Shown here: piece after piece, positions 19,313 to 32,400 of the stretch
How positions within the stretch are numbered: position 1 is the stretch's first letter
How the letters are laid out: every line of letters begins with the position of its first letter
Notes under the pieces: model-generated
Told to the model about the DNA's origin: nothing
Databases searched by the model: none
Seen by the model: only the letters and a program-made list of their open reading frames with translations
Position numbers and translations under genes: made by a program
Source of the DNA: Liolophura sinensis
Taxonomy: Eukaryota; Mollusca; Polyplacophora; Chitonida; Chitonidae
NCBI RefSeq assembly: GCF_032854445.1
Contig: NC_088307.1
Span: forward strand, 22,818,001-22,878,000
Length of the DNA stretch: 60,000 nucleotides
Direction of reading: 5' to 3'

Positions 19313-20289
19313 TAAAAGTGGCTTTGAGTCGGCTGAAAATGGAACATGGAAATTTAAACTCTTCCCAACATGGGGATACCAGTAATACGAAGTCGTCGGT
19401 CAAGAAAATTTTAAAGAAACGCATATATGCCTCCACAAACTTTATTCTGTTGAATTTAAGTGTAATATTACATTGTAATCAGATCACCTCTAAATAGGAC
19501 TTTTTGTTACAAAATACAGAATTCTTGGGGGTAGGGGGAATAGTGTGAAAAGAAACGATATCAAATTTCATATCCTGTCTTAAAAACCTTTGCCCTTTCT
19601 TGGAAAAGCTCATTAGCACATTCTATAGACCCACCTCTGATACATTAAATTTTGGAATGGTAGGCCTTTTTATTTGATTGGGGTTTTATTCCATACCCCC
19701 AGATATTTAAGTGGCCAGGTTTGTGGTGTAGGGGAAACGGGGGGTCCACCCTACACATAGGTTGAGGCTATTAGAGTTGAGTGGTTTATGAAGACCAGGA
19801 AAAGCCGATGGAGTTATACCACAGTATATAAACATAGGTATTTATGTGACACTCCTACAAGATCCAAAGCAACAACTAAACTGGCATGTGCTGGATTTGA
19901 ACAGCAGCATTATCTGTTGTCTTTTAGCACGAATGTTTTAGATAATTTAGTCACCACAGGCTCTACCAGTTGGACAGTGCTCTTTTGCAAGAAAACAGTA
20001 TGAATTATCGCTTTAAATTTACTTTAAACTGTGGCAACCAAATTTCAGATGGACAATCATACTAGTTCCACATGTACAATTTGTCAAAAACCAGATGATG
20101 AACCAGTTTGATGATACAGAACAGCTAAATGCAACATTTAAAAGTGCACAGAACACAACACAGCACATGTAATATGTACGTCAGAATTATTTGATTGGTG
20201 TTTTGCGCTGTGCTCCAGAGCATATGACTGACAGATAAATCATAGATGTACTACAACAATGTGACTATAGTAAGTCACCGAAAGCTGCA
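19313..20289. other. Intergenic, no gene recognised
   Basis: Low-complexity A+T-rich sequence. Short pieces near 19670 and 20190 resemble the tail of SINE family A in reverse orientation (ttatttgattggtgttttgc). Nothing else supported. Confidence 0.35.
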
Positions 20290-21400
20290 GTAAGTTGGTG
20301 AAAAAAACCACTGGTAAAGGATTTTCTTTTCACCTAATGATACCTTTTCACCAACTAATCTATAACAAACCTCAGTAAATGCTTGAAAAATTACTGGAAA
20401 TTTCATGTGAATAACAGTAAATTACATAATTTTTCACCAACTGATTTGTAATAAGCCTTCATAAGTTTGTGAAAAATTACTGGAACTTGTATGTGAATAA
20501 CAGTATATCACAACTTTTCACCAACTAATCTGTAATAAGCTGTAGTAAGTTTGTGAAAAATTGCTGGAACTCGTATGTGAATAACAGTATATCACAACTT
20601 TTCACCAACTAATCTGTAATAAGCTGTAGTAAGTTTGTGAAAAATTGCTGGAACTCGTATGTGAATAACAGTATATCACAACTTTTCACCAACTAATCTG
20701 TAATAAGCTGTAGTAAGTTTGTGAAAAATTGCTGGAACTCGTATGTGAATAACAGTATATCACAACTTTTCACCAACTAATCTGTAATAAGCTGTAGTAA
20801 GTTTGTGAAAAATTGCTGGAACTCGTATGTGAATAACAGTATATCACAACTTTTCACCAACTAATCTGTAATAAGCTGTAGTAAGTTTGTGAAAAATTGC
20901 TGGAACTCGTATGTGAATAACAGTAGGCCCCTATATCAACTTTTCACCAACTAATCTGTAATAAGCTGTAATAAGTTTGTGAAAAATTGCTGGAACTCGT
21001 ATGTGAATAACAGTATATCACAACTTTTCACCAACTAATCTGTAATAAGCTGTAGTAAGTTTGTGAAAAATTGCTGGAACTCGTATGTGAATAACAGTAG
21101 GCCCCTATATCAACTTTTCACCAACTAATCTGTAATAAGTTTGTGAAAAATTGCCGGAACTCATATGTGAATAACAGTATATCACAACTTTTCACCAACT
21201 AATCTGTAATAAGCTGTAGTAAGTTTGTGAAAAATTGCTGGAACTCGTATGTGAATAACAGTAAATTACATAACTTTTCACCAGCTGATAGGTAGAGAGC
21301 CTCCGTAAGTTGTAACAGTGAATCACACAACTTGGTACCAACTGACCTGTAATAAGTCTTCATAAGTTCGTGAAACATTACTGGAAATAATATGCGAAGA
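20290..21400. repeat. 84-bp satellite-like array
   Basis: The unit runs from cttttcaccaactaatctgt through aagtttgtgaaaaattgctg to gaataacagtatatcacaa, about 84 bp. Central copies are nearly identical; two carry the same variant (aggcccctatatcaac), and one of these is followed by a shortened unit. Edges at 20290-20500 and 21270-21400 are diverged, the usual pattern of an array homogenised from the centre. Confidence 0.92.
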
Positions 21401-21469
21401 ATCACATCTTTTAACTACTGTGCCTTACTATACAATTAGAACCTGGTTTCACAGTTCATGTGGTCCTTG

Positions 21470-22480
21470 TATTAATCATGGAGTTGGAAGATTTTACCTT
21501 CATGCCTTTATGAAGGGGCGTACTTCACTACCCAATATGTTCTAAACTACCTCATAGGTGTTGTACTTTAAATGGTTTTAATCTTCAGTGTTACCTTACT
21601 AAACAAGCTTCTGGCCTTAGATCCTTGCCTTGATGCAAGCTTATTACACTACCCAATATGTGCTGTCATTAGATCCTGGCTTCTATTTATCAGACTACCC
21701 AATTGGTGTTTTACTTAAAATGGTTTTAATCTCCAGTGTTACCTTACTCCACAAGTTTCTGGCCTTACGTCCTTGCCTTGATGCAAGCTTATTACAATAC
21801 CCAATATGTGCTGTCATTAGATCCTGGCTTCTATTTATCAGACTCCCCAAAATGTATTTTACTTAAAATGGTTTTAACATACAGTATAACACAACACAAT
21901 AGCTGTGGAGGCTGTAAGCCATAATCTATGCAACCATGTACAATAGGTGCTGCAATTAGAACCAACAGACTACCTATTACACTGCCCAGTAGGCACTGTA
22001 ATGTTTTACTGATTGACTGGTGTTTTAGGCCATACGCAACATTTGACTTGTATGACGGCGGCCGGCGGGAAACCCACAACCATTTGTACATGTAGGTTGC
22101 TGGAGTTTTGTTATAAGAACCTAGTTATGATCTATTACACTGCCAAGTACATGTATTGTAGATGCTGCAATGAGAACCTATGCTATAATCTATTACACTA
22201 CCCAGTACATGCTGTAATTAAAACGTAGCTGTGATCCATTACACTGCCAAGTACATGCAGATGCTGTACCAAGAACCTCGCCATGATCTATTACACTGCA
22301 AGTACATTTAGATGCTGAAATAAGAACCTAGCTCTGATCGACTACACTGCCAAGTACATGTAGATGCTGTAATAAGCACCAACCCATGATCTATTACTCT
22401 GCCAAGTACATGTAGATACTGTCATAGGAACCTAGCTATGATCTATTACACTGCCAATAGGAACCTGGCTTCAATATAAA
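21470..22480. repeat. Diverged tandem repeats of two types
   Basis: 21610-21757 and 21758-21900 are a 148-bp direct duplication (gcaagcttattacactaccc). From about 21900 to 22470, units of about 50-62 bp are based on gatctattacactgccaagt plus acatgtagatgctg and taagaacctag. A SINE fragment interrupts them at 22003-22104. Confidence 0.82.
22003..22104 (-). mobile_element. SINE family A fragment inside a tandem array
   Basis: Reverse orientation: gattgactggtgttttaggc, cttgtatgacggcggccggc, gggaaacccacaacc, aggttgctgg. The head and part of the middle are missing. Confidence 0.75.
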
Positions 22481-23386
22481 GAACATAGATGGCCTTAAAA
22501 AGTGATTAAAGAAAACAGTATATTTAAGTATAAAATTATATGAAAACTATGAACTAATTTCTATACCAAACACCAATAATACATGTTTTTTTTTTTCCTT
22601 CTGAAATTGTGGTATGCATCTTTCTCTGAAGAAATTTGCGGCCAGTGAGTGGGGCGGTACAACATAAATCGTACGATACAGTATAACATAAGTGGTATAG
22701 TACCAGTACAACACAAGTCATACAATACAAGTAGTATTAAAAAGGAGAACACATGGTTATAATGCAATATAAATGGTACTGAGGCAACATATGTGGTATG
22801 AATACCCCGGCAATGGTACATCCGTAAGTGGTAATTAACAACAAATGTGGTATATAGCATAACAAGATTTGTTGTAAGGTCATTTACAGTATGTGACAGA
22901 TAAAGCTTAATTATGCTTTTCTAGCCTGTAAGTAAAACCTAATGACTACAAATACAATCTAATTTGGTTGCATGATACATGCTGGTAATAAGAGTCACAC
23001 AATATAGTTGTGTACATGTCACTGGGGATAAAAAAAAAACTAACAACACTGGTCATTTCTGTCACACTTATTTGACGAACACGACCAGTGTTAAAGTACG
23101 GCTGAGAGTTGCATAAGAAATGCCAAACACTCATATGAATGACACAAAAAGCACTATTTGACGGCATACACACAGATTATGTGCCACACAGCAAAATTTG
23201 TAAATTCCACTGACACAAATTAAAAGCCAAAAAATATTAATATCATAGGTTATACTTGTGTCAAGCATAAATCATTTAACAACTGACATATTAACTCCCA
23301 TTGTTTCAATGTACACTTCACATTTTCCCATGTTTTAATACATCAACTCTTCAACAAAGGTTTTGTTTCTATGTACTCCAGTGTCA

Positions 23387-23491
23387 TCAGTGCTCTTGCG
23401 TCTCTTTGCTGGTAAATGTACCAGTCTGGTTTTCTGCACAGCCATTGTCCTTCTTACTGGTTTGCACAAGCAGATGTAAGTCGTTGAGCTC
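23387..23491 (-). CDS. RC3H1: Roquin terminal coding exon
   Basis: Acceptor tttcgtag at 23492, phase 0. Encodes [20 protein letters not shown] and [14 protein letters not shown], then TGA at 23389-23387. A longer overlapping frame over the same bases lacks family character and is rejected. The 3' UTR limit is not visible. Confidence 0.78.
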   Translation of the reverse strand, partial: ELNDLHLLVQTSKKDNGCAENQTGTFTSKETQEH

Positions 23492-26400
23492 CTACGAAAA
23501 AACAAAAAGACAGAAAAAAGGATGAACATACAGCATTTATTTATCTATTTGAGTGGTGTTTTATGCCATACTCAAAAATATTTCACTTATACGATGGCGG
23601 CCAGCATTATGGTGGGAGGAAACTGGGTGAAGCCCGGGGGAAACCCACGACCATCCGCAGGTTGCTGCCAGACACATACATTACAAAGGCAGCTACCATC
23701 ATAGTCATTGCTTATCAGCTGCATCATAAGTTATCTGCTCAGTTGGTTTGAGGATATAATCAGATTTTTATTAACTTATTTTTACTTCTCTTAACTTACA
23801 TGCAAGTTTTACTTCTTTTACTGGTGTTTTGCCTCCAGTTAAAAACATTTCATTTAAATAACAATGCGTAAGAGTGGAGGAGAAACCAGAAAGAGTGCAA
23901 GAGAAAGCCCACTAAAACCAAGGGAAACTAGAGTGCACAAGAAAAAATCCCACAAAAAAACAAGTGAAACCAAAAAGTGTACAGGAGAAACCCCACAAAA
24001 TCAAGGTAAACCAAACCGAGAAAAGGAGAAATCCCATAAAAACCAAAGTGAACCAAACAGAATGCTGAGGAAACCTTGCAAAATACCAAGAGTGGAGGAG
24101 AAATCCCACAAAACAAAGGGAAACAAGAAGGCAGGAGAGATAGAGAGAAAAAAAAGAGAGAAGGGGTTATCAGAATCAGTGCAGGGCCCTTGCGAGATTT
24201 GGTAGCAAGGTTACCAAATAGAACTACATGAATGCAAAACTTCAGCTCCGTACTGTTGTGAATTTTATGGTAGCTGAACTGCCCAGAGGGCATCAATGTG
24301 TCACTGTACTTTAAATGTATGCTACACCTCATTTCAATACATGCAGTACATTTCGAGATACCATTCCTAACATTTACCTTAACACTGATTCTAATACAAA
24401 ATACACATTGCCGTGAATTTTGTAATTTACAGTAATTAATATGCACACAGTGCATCAACCATGGGACATCCCCTTTATGTTACTGCGGTTTACATGAGTG
24501 CAAAACCACCCCTTACATTTATTTTAACATTGCTTTCCCACACAGTCTTCCCTGTACTTGGTACATGAAGCTAAAGATCAGATTTGACTCACCTGCTCCT
24601 CTTCAGGGGTCAAGGCTGCATTGAGGTCAATATCCGGGTCAAGGACGGGCCCAGATTTAGTGAATATTTTCTTGTTTGCTGGCCAAACCCTTGTACTACT
24701 AGAGGCAGGCCTTCTTGTGTGGTTTGTGGATGTTTCCAGAGAAGCATTGGGAGGTTTACCCGTTTGCTGGAAAACAAGACAATTTTCTTTATTCATTTAA
24801 ACATCACCTTTCTTCAAATTCCCTATCCAAGGACAGAATTGATCTTGCACTTTGTGGTAATGTAAATGATTCACATATCCTACCACTGATGTAAGATTAG
24901 TTGACATCAGTTGGACATGTTTCCAGCTCAGCTTCCACATTAACCGCTCTATGCATTTCTTTAATGCACTCACCAGTGATTTATGTTTCTCTATTGCACT
25001 CACCTGTGATTTGTGTTTCCCATTCCATTCACAGGTGATTTATATTTCTCCAGTGCACTCAGTGATTATGTTTCTTCATTCCACTCATCGGTGATTTATG
25101 TTTCTCTATTCCACTTGCCTGTGATTTGTTTCCCATTCCATTCACCAGTGATTTATATTTCTCCAGTGCACTCAGTGATTTACGTTTCTTCATTCCACTC
25201 ACCAGTGATTTATGTTTCTGTATTGCACTCAACTGTGATTTATGTTTCCCATTCCATTCACAGGTGATTTATATTTCTCCAGTGCACTCAGTGATTACGT
25301 TTCTTCATTCCACTCATCGGTGATTTATGTTTCTCTATTCCACTCACCAGTGATTTATGTTTCTCTATTGCACTCGCCTGTGATTTGTGTTTCCCATTCC
25401 ATTCACTGGTGATTTATATTTCTCCAGTGCACTCAGTGATTACGTTTCTTCATTCCACTTATCGGTGATTTAAGTTTCTCTATTCCCCTCATCGGTTATT
25501 TATGTTTCTCTATTACACTCACTAGTGATTTATGTTTCTCCATTCTTTTCCATTCCACTCAGTGATATACCTTGCCCAAATCTACTCACCAGTAACATGT
25601 TTCCCTTGTCTACTCACCTGAGATTTACATGTATACCCCTCTATTTCACTTGCCAGTGCTACGTGTTTCCCTGTTCCACTCACCAACAAAAGGTTTTTCT
25701 ATTCCACTCACCAGTAATACAGTCTACTCACCAGTGATATGTTTTTGCATTCTTCTCACCAGCTATATACATGCACGTGACTCATCTGCTCACCAGCGAT
25801 ACGTTTTTCTCTATTCCACTCACCTGTCAAGTCAGTGCTATACATGTTTCCCTTGTCTACTCACCAGTGATATGTTTCTGCATTCTTCTCACCAGCTATA
25901 TACATGCACGTGACTCGTCTGCTCACCAGCGATACGTTTTTCTCTATTCCACTCACCTGTCAAGTCAGTGATATACATGTTTCCCTTGTCTACTCACCAG
26001 TGATATGTGTTTCTCTATGGCCTGTAGCTCACACTGTAGCCTCTCCTTGTCGCTCAGTTTCCTGGTTGAGTTTTCTCTGATGTGTATCTGGTGCTCCACC
26101 ATGGCCAATTCATGCTTCAGCCTGTCCTGTACCGTGGGGTTGCCCACTGAGGGAGGAGGGTACATCATGTCTCGACTGTAACAAGGTGGTACATGTTTAC
26201 AGGCATCTGTTTATTTATCTGATTGGTGCTTCACATCACACATGTGCCTTAACATTTCACTTAATGCAGCCAGCAATGGTGTTACGAAACCAGGCAGGTT
26301 GCTGCAGACCTTCCCTCACACCACTGGAGCACAAGCCAGCATGAGGTAGTAACTAAACTGGTGACAGGCTCCCCGAGTCATTGTGTGGCGCTAGCATGCT

Positions 26401-29400
26401 AACCACTTGGCCATGAAGATTATATGTATTTAATCCTGTACTTCTGCCTTGTTCACATGAAAGAAAGCAGCTTGGAAAATGTAATCCTAATTCTGAAAAG
26501 ATAATTCTTCATTGCCAAAAACAGGTGCAAATTCTAACTAGCTTGGACATCTTAAAAAAACTGATATCGTTTTGGAAACAGACCTTTTATTGTAGTATAA
26601 AACATCTGAAATTTCACAGAATGGGTCTCTATTAAAAGCATGGAGTCCAAAAATTTGACCCACAGGCAGACCGAGATCTGCCTAACGCAGGTAAATATCA
26701 CCTTACCTTTCCCAGAGGGTGTAAGGCTGAGACTTATTGTTGGTTTCCCCCTGGGGTCGTGGCATTTGGGGCATGGCCACCCTGCTGGTGAACGGCTCTG
26801 CGTTAGGACACAGCTGACTGGGCACACTCTCTACAGCAAACCTGGATGGTGTCTGCACGGAGACCGGGTATGGGCGTGTGGTGGGGGTGACAGCTGTCAC
26901 CGCAGTAACCATGTACGAATCCTGCTCAGAAAGATTGATGGATTGCTTGAGTGATTGATTGATATTAAATGATATTTGGTAAATGACCTCAAATTTCATC
27001 CATAAAAAAGTGCATTTTTATGAGTTAAATAAATAGAATTACAGATTTGCTGCTGAAAACCTTTCGCTCCAGTAGGATTTCATCTTTCTATCTACACAAA
27101 TCTCATTCTGTCCAAAAAAGTGGATTCTTAGAGACAAAATGTACATTTTAAAACATTTCTTTTGATGTTAAAATATTTGTCTGGTATGATATCGCCCTTC
27201 CGTCCCAACCACACCTCGCAACACTTACAGTAAAACATGAACGCTTTAATTAAACATACTCAAGAATATTTCACTCATACAACAGTCATGTGTAATCATG
27301 AATGGGGGAAACTTGTGTAAACTAGGTAGAAGCCATCTACATTTACTCAGCCCTTGCTGAGATAGACTGAGAAGAGGTCGATTTCACCTGCTTCATGTGT
27401 TCATTTGCCCACCATAATACTGATGAAACTGGTCTACATTTAGTTTTACTCCTCATTATTTATTTATTTGATTGGTGTTTTATGCCGTACTCAAGAATAT
27501 TTCACTCAGACGATGGTGGCCAGCATTATGGAGGGAAGAAACTGTGCAGAGCCCCAGAGAAACCCAAGGCCATTCGCAGGTTGCTGAGGCTCCTAGGTCA
27601 CTGTGCCACACTGATGTGTTAACCACCTCAGCCAAGCACGCCCCGTTTTACTCTTCATGCTCTTGTTTTTCATATGGTCTTGTAGAACCATCTTAAATGA
27701 CCATACAAAGTTGCCTCAACCCCTAGAGGCAAGGGAATCCTTACATGTACATGTACATATAACTAAAACAGAGCTGAAAGTTGTAAAACTTTTCTCAGTA
27801 TTATCTTGTGCTTAAATTCAGGTTCAAACCCTACTTCACACTCGGATTCAACAAAGGTTACAGGAAGCTTGAGTCAGGCTTGAGTACCAGTACACAAGTT
27901 CTATAACCTAAGCACCTAGACACAACCAAGTAAATGCTGTACAACCACGTTTTACTCACACTTTTTGCTGTAACTAAAACAGGGTCAGAACTCTTCAGTT
28001 TGGCTTTGGATGTTCTCGATATAGGACCATATTTGGACACGATTGGTGGGTCAAACGGGATGAAGTAAGCGTCGTCCAAAGAAGACGCTGAGGACTTGGC
28101 ACACCCATGAATACTCCTGAAATAAGAACAACTGAATATGACTGTTTAATTTAAAGCCAAACTACATGTGGCTGAGGGACAGCTGAATAAGGTTGTGAAC
28201 ATGACAGGGCTGGGACTCTTCATGTTCTGTGAGAGCCCCTTACACAGGATAGAGCTTACCTCTCCATGGATGTGGTTGAGGGACTGATGAACAAGCCTGT
28301 GGACATGACAGGGTTGGGACTCTTCACGCTCTGGGAGAGCCCCTCACACATGATAGAGCTTACCTCTCTGTGGATGTGGCTGAGGGACTACTGGATAAGG
28401 CTGTGGACATGATAGAGCTGGGACTCTTCACGTTCTGTGAGAGCCTCTCACATGGGATAGAGCTTACTTCTCTGTGGAGGTGGCTGAGGGACTACTGGAC
28501 AAGGCTGTAGAAATGACAGGGCTGGGACCCTTCATGTGCTGTGAGAGCCTCTCACACAGGATAGAGCTTACCTCTCTGTGGATGTGGCTGAGGGACTACT
28601 AGATAAGGCTGTGGAAGTGACAGGGCTGGGACTCTTCACATTCTGTGAGAGCCCCTCACACATGATAGAGCTTACTCTCTGTGGATGTGGCTGAGGGACT
28701 ACTGGACAAGGCTGTGGACATGATAGAGCTGGGACTCTTCACGTTCTGTGAGAGCCTCTCACACAGGATAGAGCTTACCTCTCTGTGGATGTGGCTGAGG
28801 GACTACTGGACAAGGCTGTGGACATCACAGGGCTGGGACTCTCCACATTGACATCTCTCATCTGATCGGACAGTTCCTTGTACAGGTTAAACTCTTCTTC
28901 TGTTTCCATTTCAGGGTACTTCTGGAAAACAATTAACATCAAAATGAACAGGAGACAAAACATTTCAAATACTGGGGAGTGATTTTGAGTTGAGAAAAGA
29001 AAAATAGGCCTATGTTTTCAAGTCAAAGTATCAAAATCTCAAGGAAAGCGCAGCCTTTGGCATCAACTTCCACACAGTGCAGACTGAGTGCAAGAAAGCC
29101 TTTTTGATGGCTACTGGACAAATATCTACAATGACTACATCACAACTTCATACAAGATAGAAAATGCGAACAGAAAACATTCTAAGCAAACTGTTTTACT
29201 CCAATGAATGATACATAAAAATCCAGGTAAAGACAATGAAGTTTGGATAGCCTAAAATATGAAAACCCAGAACCAAATATATATGAATGATAACTCTCAT
29301 TCCAGGTATGACCTTGAAACAAGATTGTGTTCAAGTACCAAGGTCGTTGTAGATGTTGAATCAGAAGGTCATATGAATAACATACTCACTGAGCTTGGGC

Positions 29401-32400
29401 CCTAGCTCAGAAAAAATGTGGATGGTGATTAAGTGATTAAGTGGCGAGAGGACAGATAGACTACAACTATACAGCTATGTCCTGTTCATTGACTTGCTTA
29501 AAGTAATTCTCACCTAAGTCTGCCATTCATTGTTCATTCTTGCATAGTTCGGGTCATCATTTGGGACTACGATGTTATGTAACAATGAACAGTGCAGCCT
29601 AGGCCAAAAAATACTGAAGCTGCCGATTAAGTTAGGCCTACACTATTATAAAATATGACTGTATTTCTGAGAATATACATATCTAACCTTTTAAATACAA
29701 ATAAATTATAAATATATACAATATATATATATACATTACTTATCTAATAACATAACATTGGACATTTCCACCAATCAATGAAAACATACATATCAGACAT
29801 ACATGTATCATCCAATCAAAAGGTAGATTACATCTTATTTGCATACACTTTGTGAGAATGCGAGTACCTGCATCTGCCCATGTGATTGAATCGACCAATG
29901 AAATTGCTCTTGATCTGGATCTTCTCAGCTTGATTCGACTGCTTTAACATTGCAACTTAGACATCACAGTAACCATGGTAACCACATGAAATAGATAACA
30001 CCCATATTAGCCCCTCCTCTTACACAGATCTACTTCTCACCAGTCTCATTTTTCTTTCCTTTCGCCTTTCTTACATTTTTAGACACACATCATTATCTAC
30101 TGACAATTCGGTCAAATAGTTTCTATGTATCCTTCATGAAAAAAGACACGAAAACTCCATGCCAAACAAACATAATTTTCTCAAGATTTTTCACAACTGT
30201 GAAAGCTTGGTGAGCAAGATCTTTGCAAGAGAATAACAACATACATTTAATAACAAAAAAAGTTCTCTATAATGTTTTGATTTACAGTAAACTTACAGTA
30301 AACGCAAGGTTTGCTTTTATGACTTGACAGGTCAATCTAAAAATCAACTGCAAAGCTGTGATACAACAATTAAGAAAACATGGAGAGAGTGAGATGAAAA
30401 ATTTCAATGCTTACATTTGCATATAACAAACTGGATCTTTTAACACGAAAGGACTGAGATAATATTGTGTTAAGCTTCTTTCACATCCCAGGAAGCTTAG
30501 TGTTACTTGAGTGAAGTCAGACAAATATTCTTCAATTTTATGTTTTTTTTCGTTTCATTCACAACCTCCATCCTGACAGGCTTTGCAGCTGATCTCAGTA
30601 CCACGGACTCACTATCCACTCTGTGCATAAAGTCCTTTTGCCGTGACTCTTTTTGGGAGAGTGATTTAATGTGTCACACTCAAGACCACTAACTATCCGC
30701 AAATGAGGCCACTAACTTTACAAGTTGCTTGTGAATGGTCTTCAGTTTTATGTTGGGAGATTTTTCAGATGCTTATAGCGAGTTGTATAGTAGTTTCTCT
30801 GCTGCTTCCCCTCAGTTTCCTCCGACATAAATATACCTGATTATCGGCATACAGGTAAGACATTCTCAAATACACGGCAAACCACACACTGAATAAATCC
30901 AATGATAATCACTAATTTCAGATTACATACTGTACCTTTCCAATCAGGGCTTAAATCCTGCTTATTCACACTCCCTATACATTTCTGTTTAGTAATTTTA
31001 TTGTTACTGCAAGTATTTATGTAAATGTCTTCTCTAATAAATCTCATAAAGCATACCCCTTACAGCTCCTCTTTTTTAGGTTAACTGTACATCACTGCCA
31101 CCACTAACGAATTCTGAACAGGCATCTTGAATGCTACCAGGGTCACTGAGGTCAAGGTGATGAGGCAGAAGCTGATGTTACAAAAAAGAAAATGGTGTCT
31201 CAACCTATATCTTTGACATCCAGAAACAATTATATTAAAGAATGTTGATTATAGCTCTGCGCACAGAAATCAGTAATGAGGCTCTAAACAAGCTCACACG
31301 TGCTGCACAGGCTTCAAAGGTCAAACTTGTCTGGTGGTGGCTGTGATGTACAGGGAGCGTAGAGAGCAGCACATGAGCTGCGAGGAGTATGCTCATGAAG
31401 GAGTAGCAAATGCTGCAATGTCCTGGTCCATGTCCCAAGGAAATGCTCGATAGAAACAACTTCTCCTAAAATAAACTATACAGTGAGTGATGTCTGTGTA
31501 GATCCATATTTTCTGAGATTGGGGCAATGCTAATTTTTAAAGTACATGTACCCCATATGATCCAAAATCTTGACAACAAAAGAGCATTTTTGGAGGCAAA
31601 TAAATGTCATGAAATATTACATCAGGTGCTAAATTTTACATTTTCCCAGGTAGATATCACCATACCTTCCAAACAAACCCCAAAACATCTTTCTAAAATC
31701 AATAAAACTCTCAGAATCTGGAAAAATGAGCAACTTATGGATGAAAGTTTAAGTCATTTAAGATAAGTACCTGTAACTTTCATGATCCCTTACATTCTGT
31801 AAACATGCTTTTGTCTACATTTCCACAAGGGCATATGCATTGTAGATGACAGATTGGTCTCATTTTCAAATCGCTAGCCCTTGACCAATCACATCACAGC
31901 TTTAACCCAGATTGTTTGCCAAAGCCTTACAGCTGACTGTGCATCAGAAGTAGGAGTTTGCAGTGCTTTCATCATGGACAGCTTAGTTTCCTTCATGACC
32001 AGCTTGGTTTTCTTTAGGAATGGCCTGTTTTCCCCATAACAAGACTGGTTTCCTCCATGAGCAGACTGGTTTCCACCATGAGCAGCCTGATTTTCTCTAA
32101 GAGCAGGCTTATGTTTGCCAAGAGCAGATTTTTCTTACATGTTCAGCCGGAAATCCCCATGAGCAGCCTGATTTCCTCTATGAATGGGCCTATTTCCTCA
32201 TCGAGCGATCTGGTACCCTCCTGGATTCCCCATGAACAGCTTGATTTTCTTTATAAGCCTTATGATTAGCTTGTTTTCCGATGGGCAGTCTGATTTCCTC
32301 CATGACTGGCGTGGATTACACACGGATAACCTGATTTCCCCTGAACAGGCCTGGTTTTCTCTTCAGCAGCCTGGTTTTCCCATGAGCAGCCTAGTTTCCT

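Noticed and set aside
23335-23529. 64-codon minus-strand frame ending in VEELMY as an alternative Roquin C-terminus
   Set aside because: The phase-0 frame from exon 16 gives the [14 protein letters not shown] tail instead; the other frame begins inside the intron.
23864-24205. 113-codon Lys/Glu-rich frame resembling a charged protein
   Set aside because: Arises from degenerate A-rich repeats in a Roquin intron on the opposite strand, with no splice or promoter support.
26640-26954. 104-codon plus-strand frame
   Set aside because: Antisense shadow of Roquin exon 14; the minus strand has both splice sites and matching phase.
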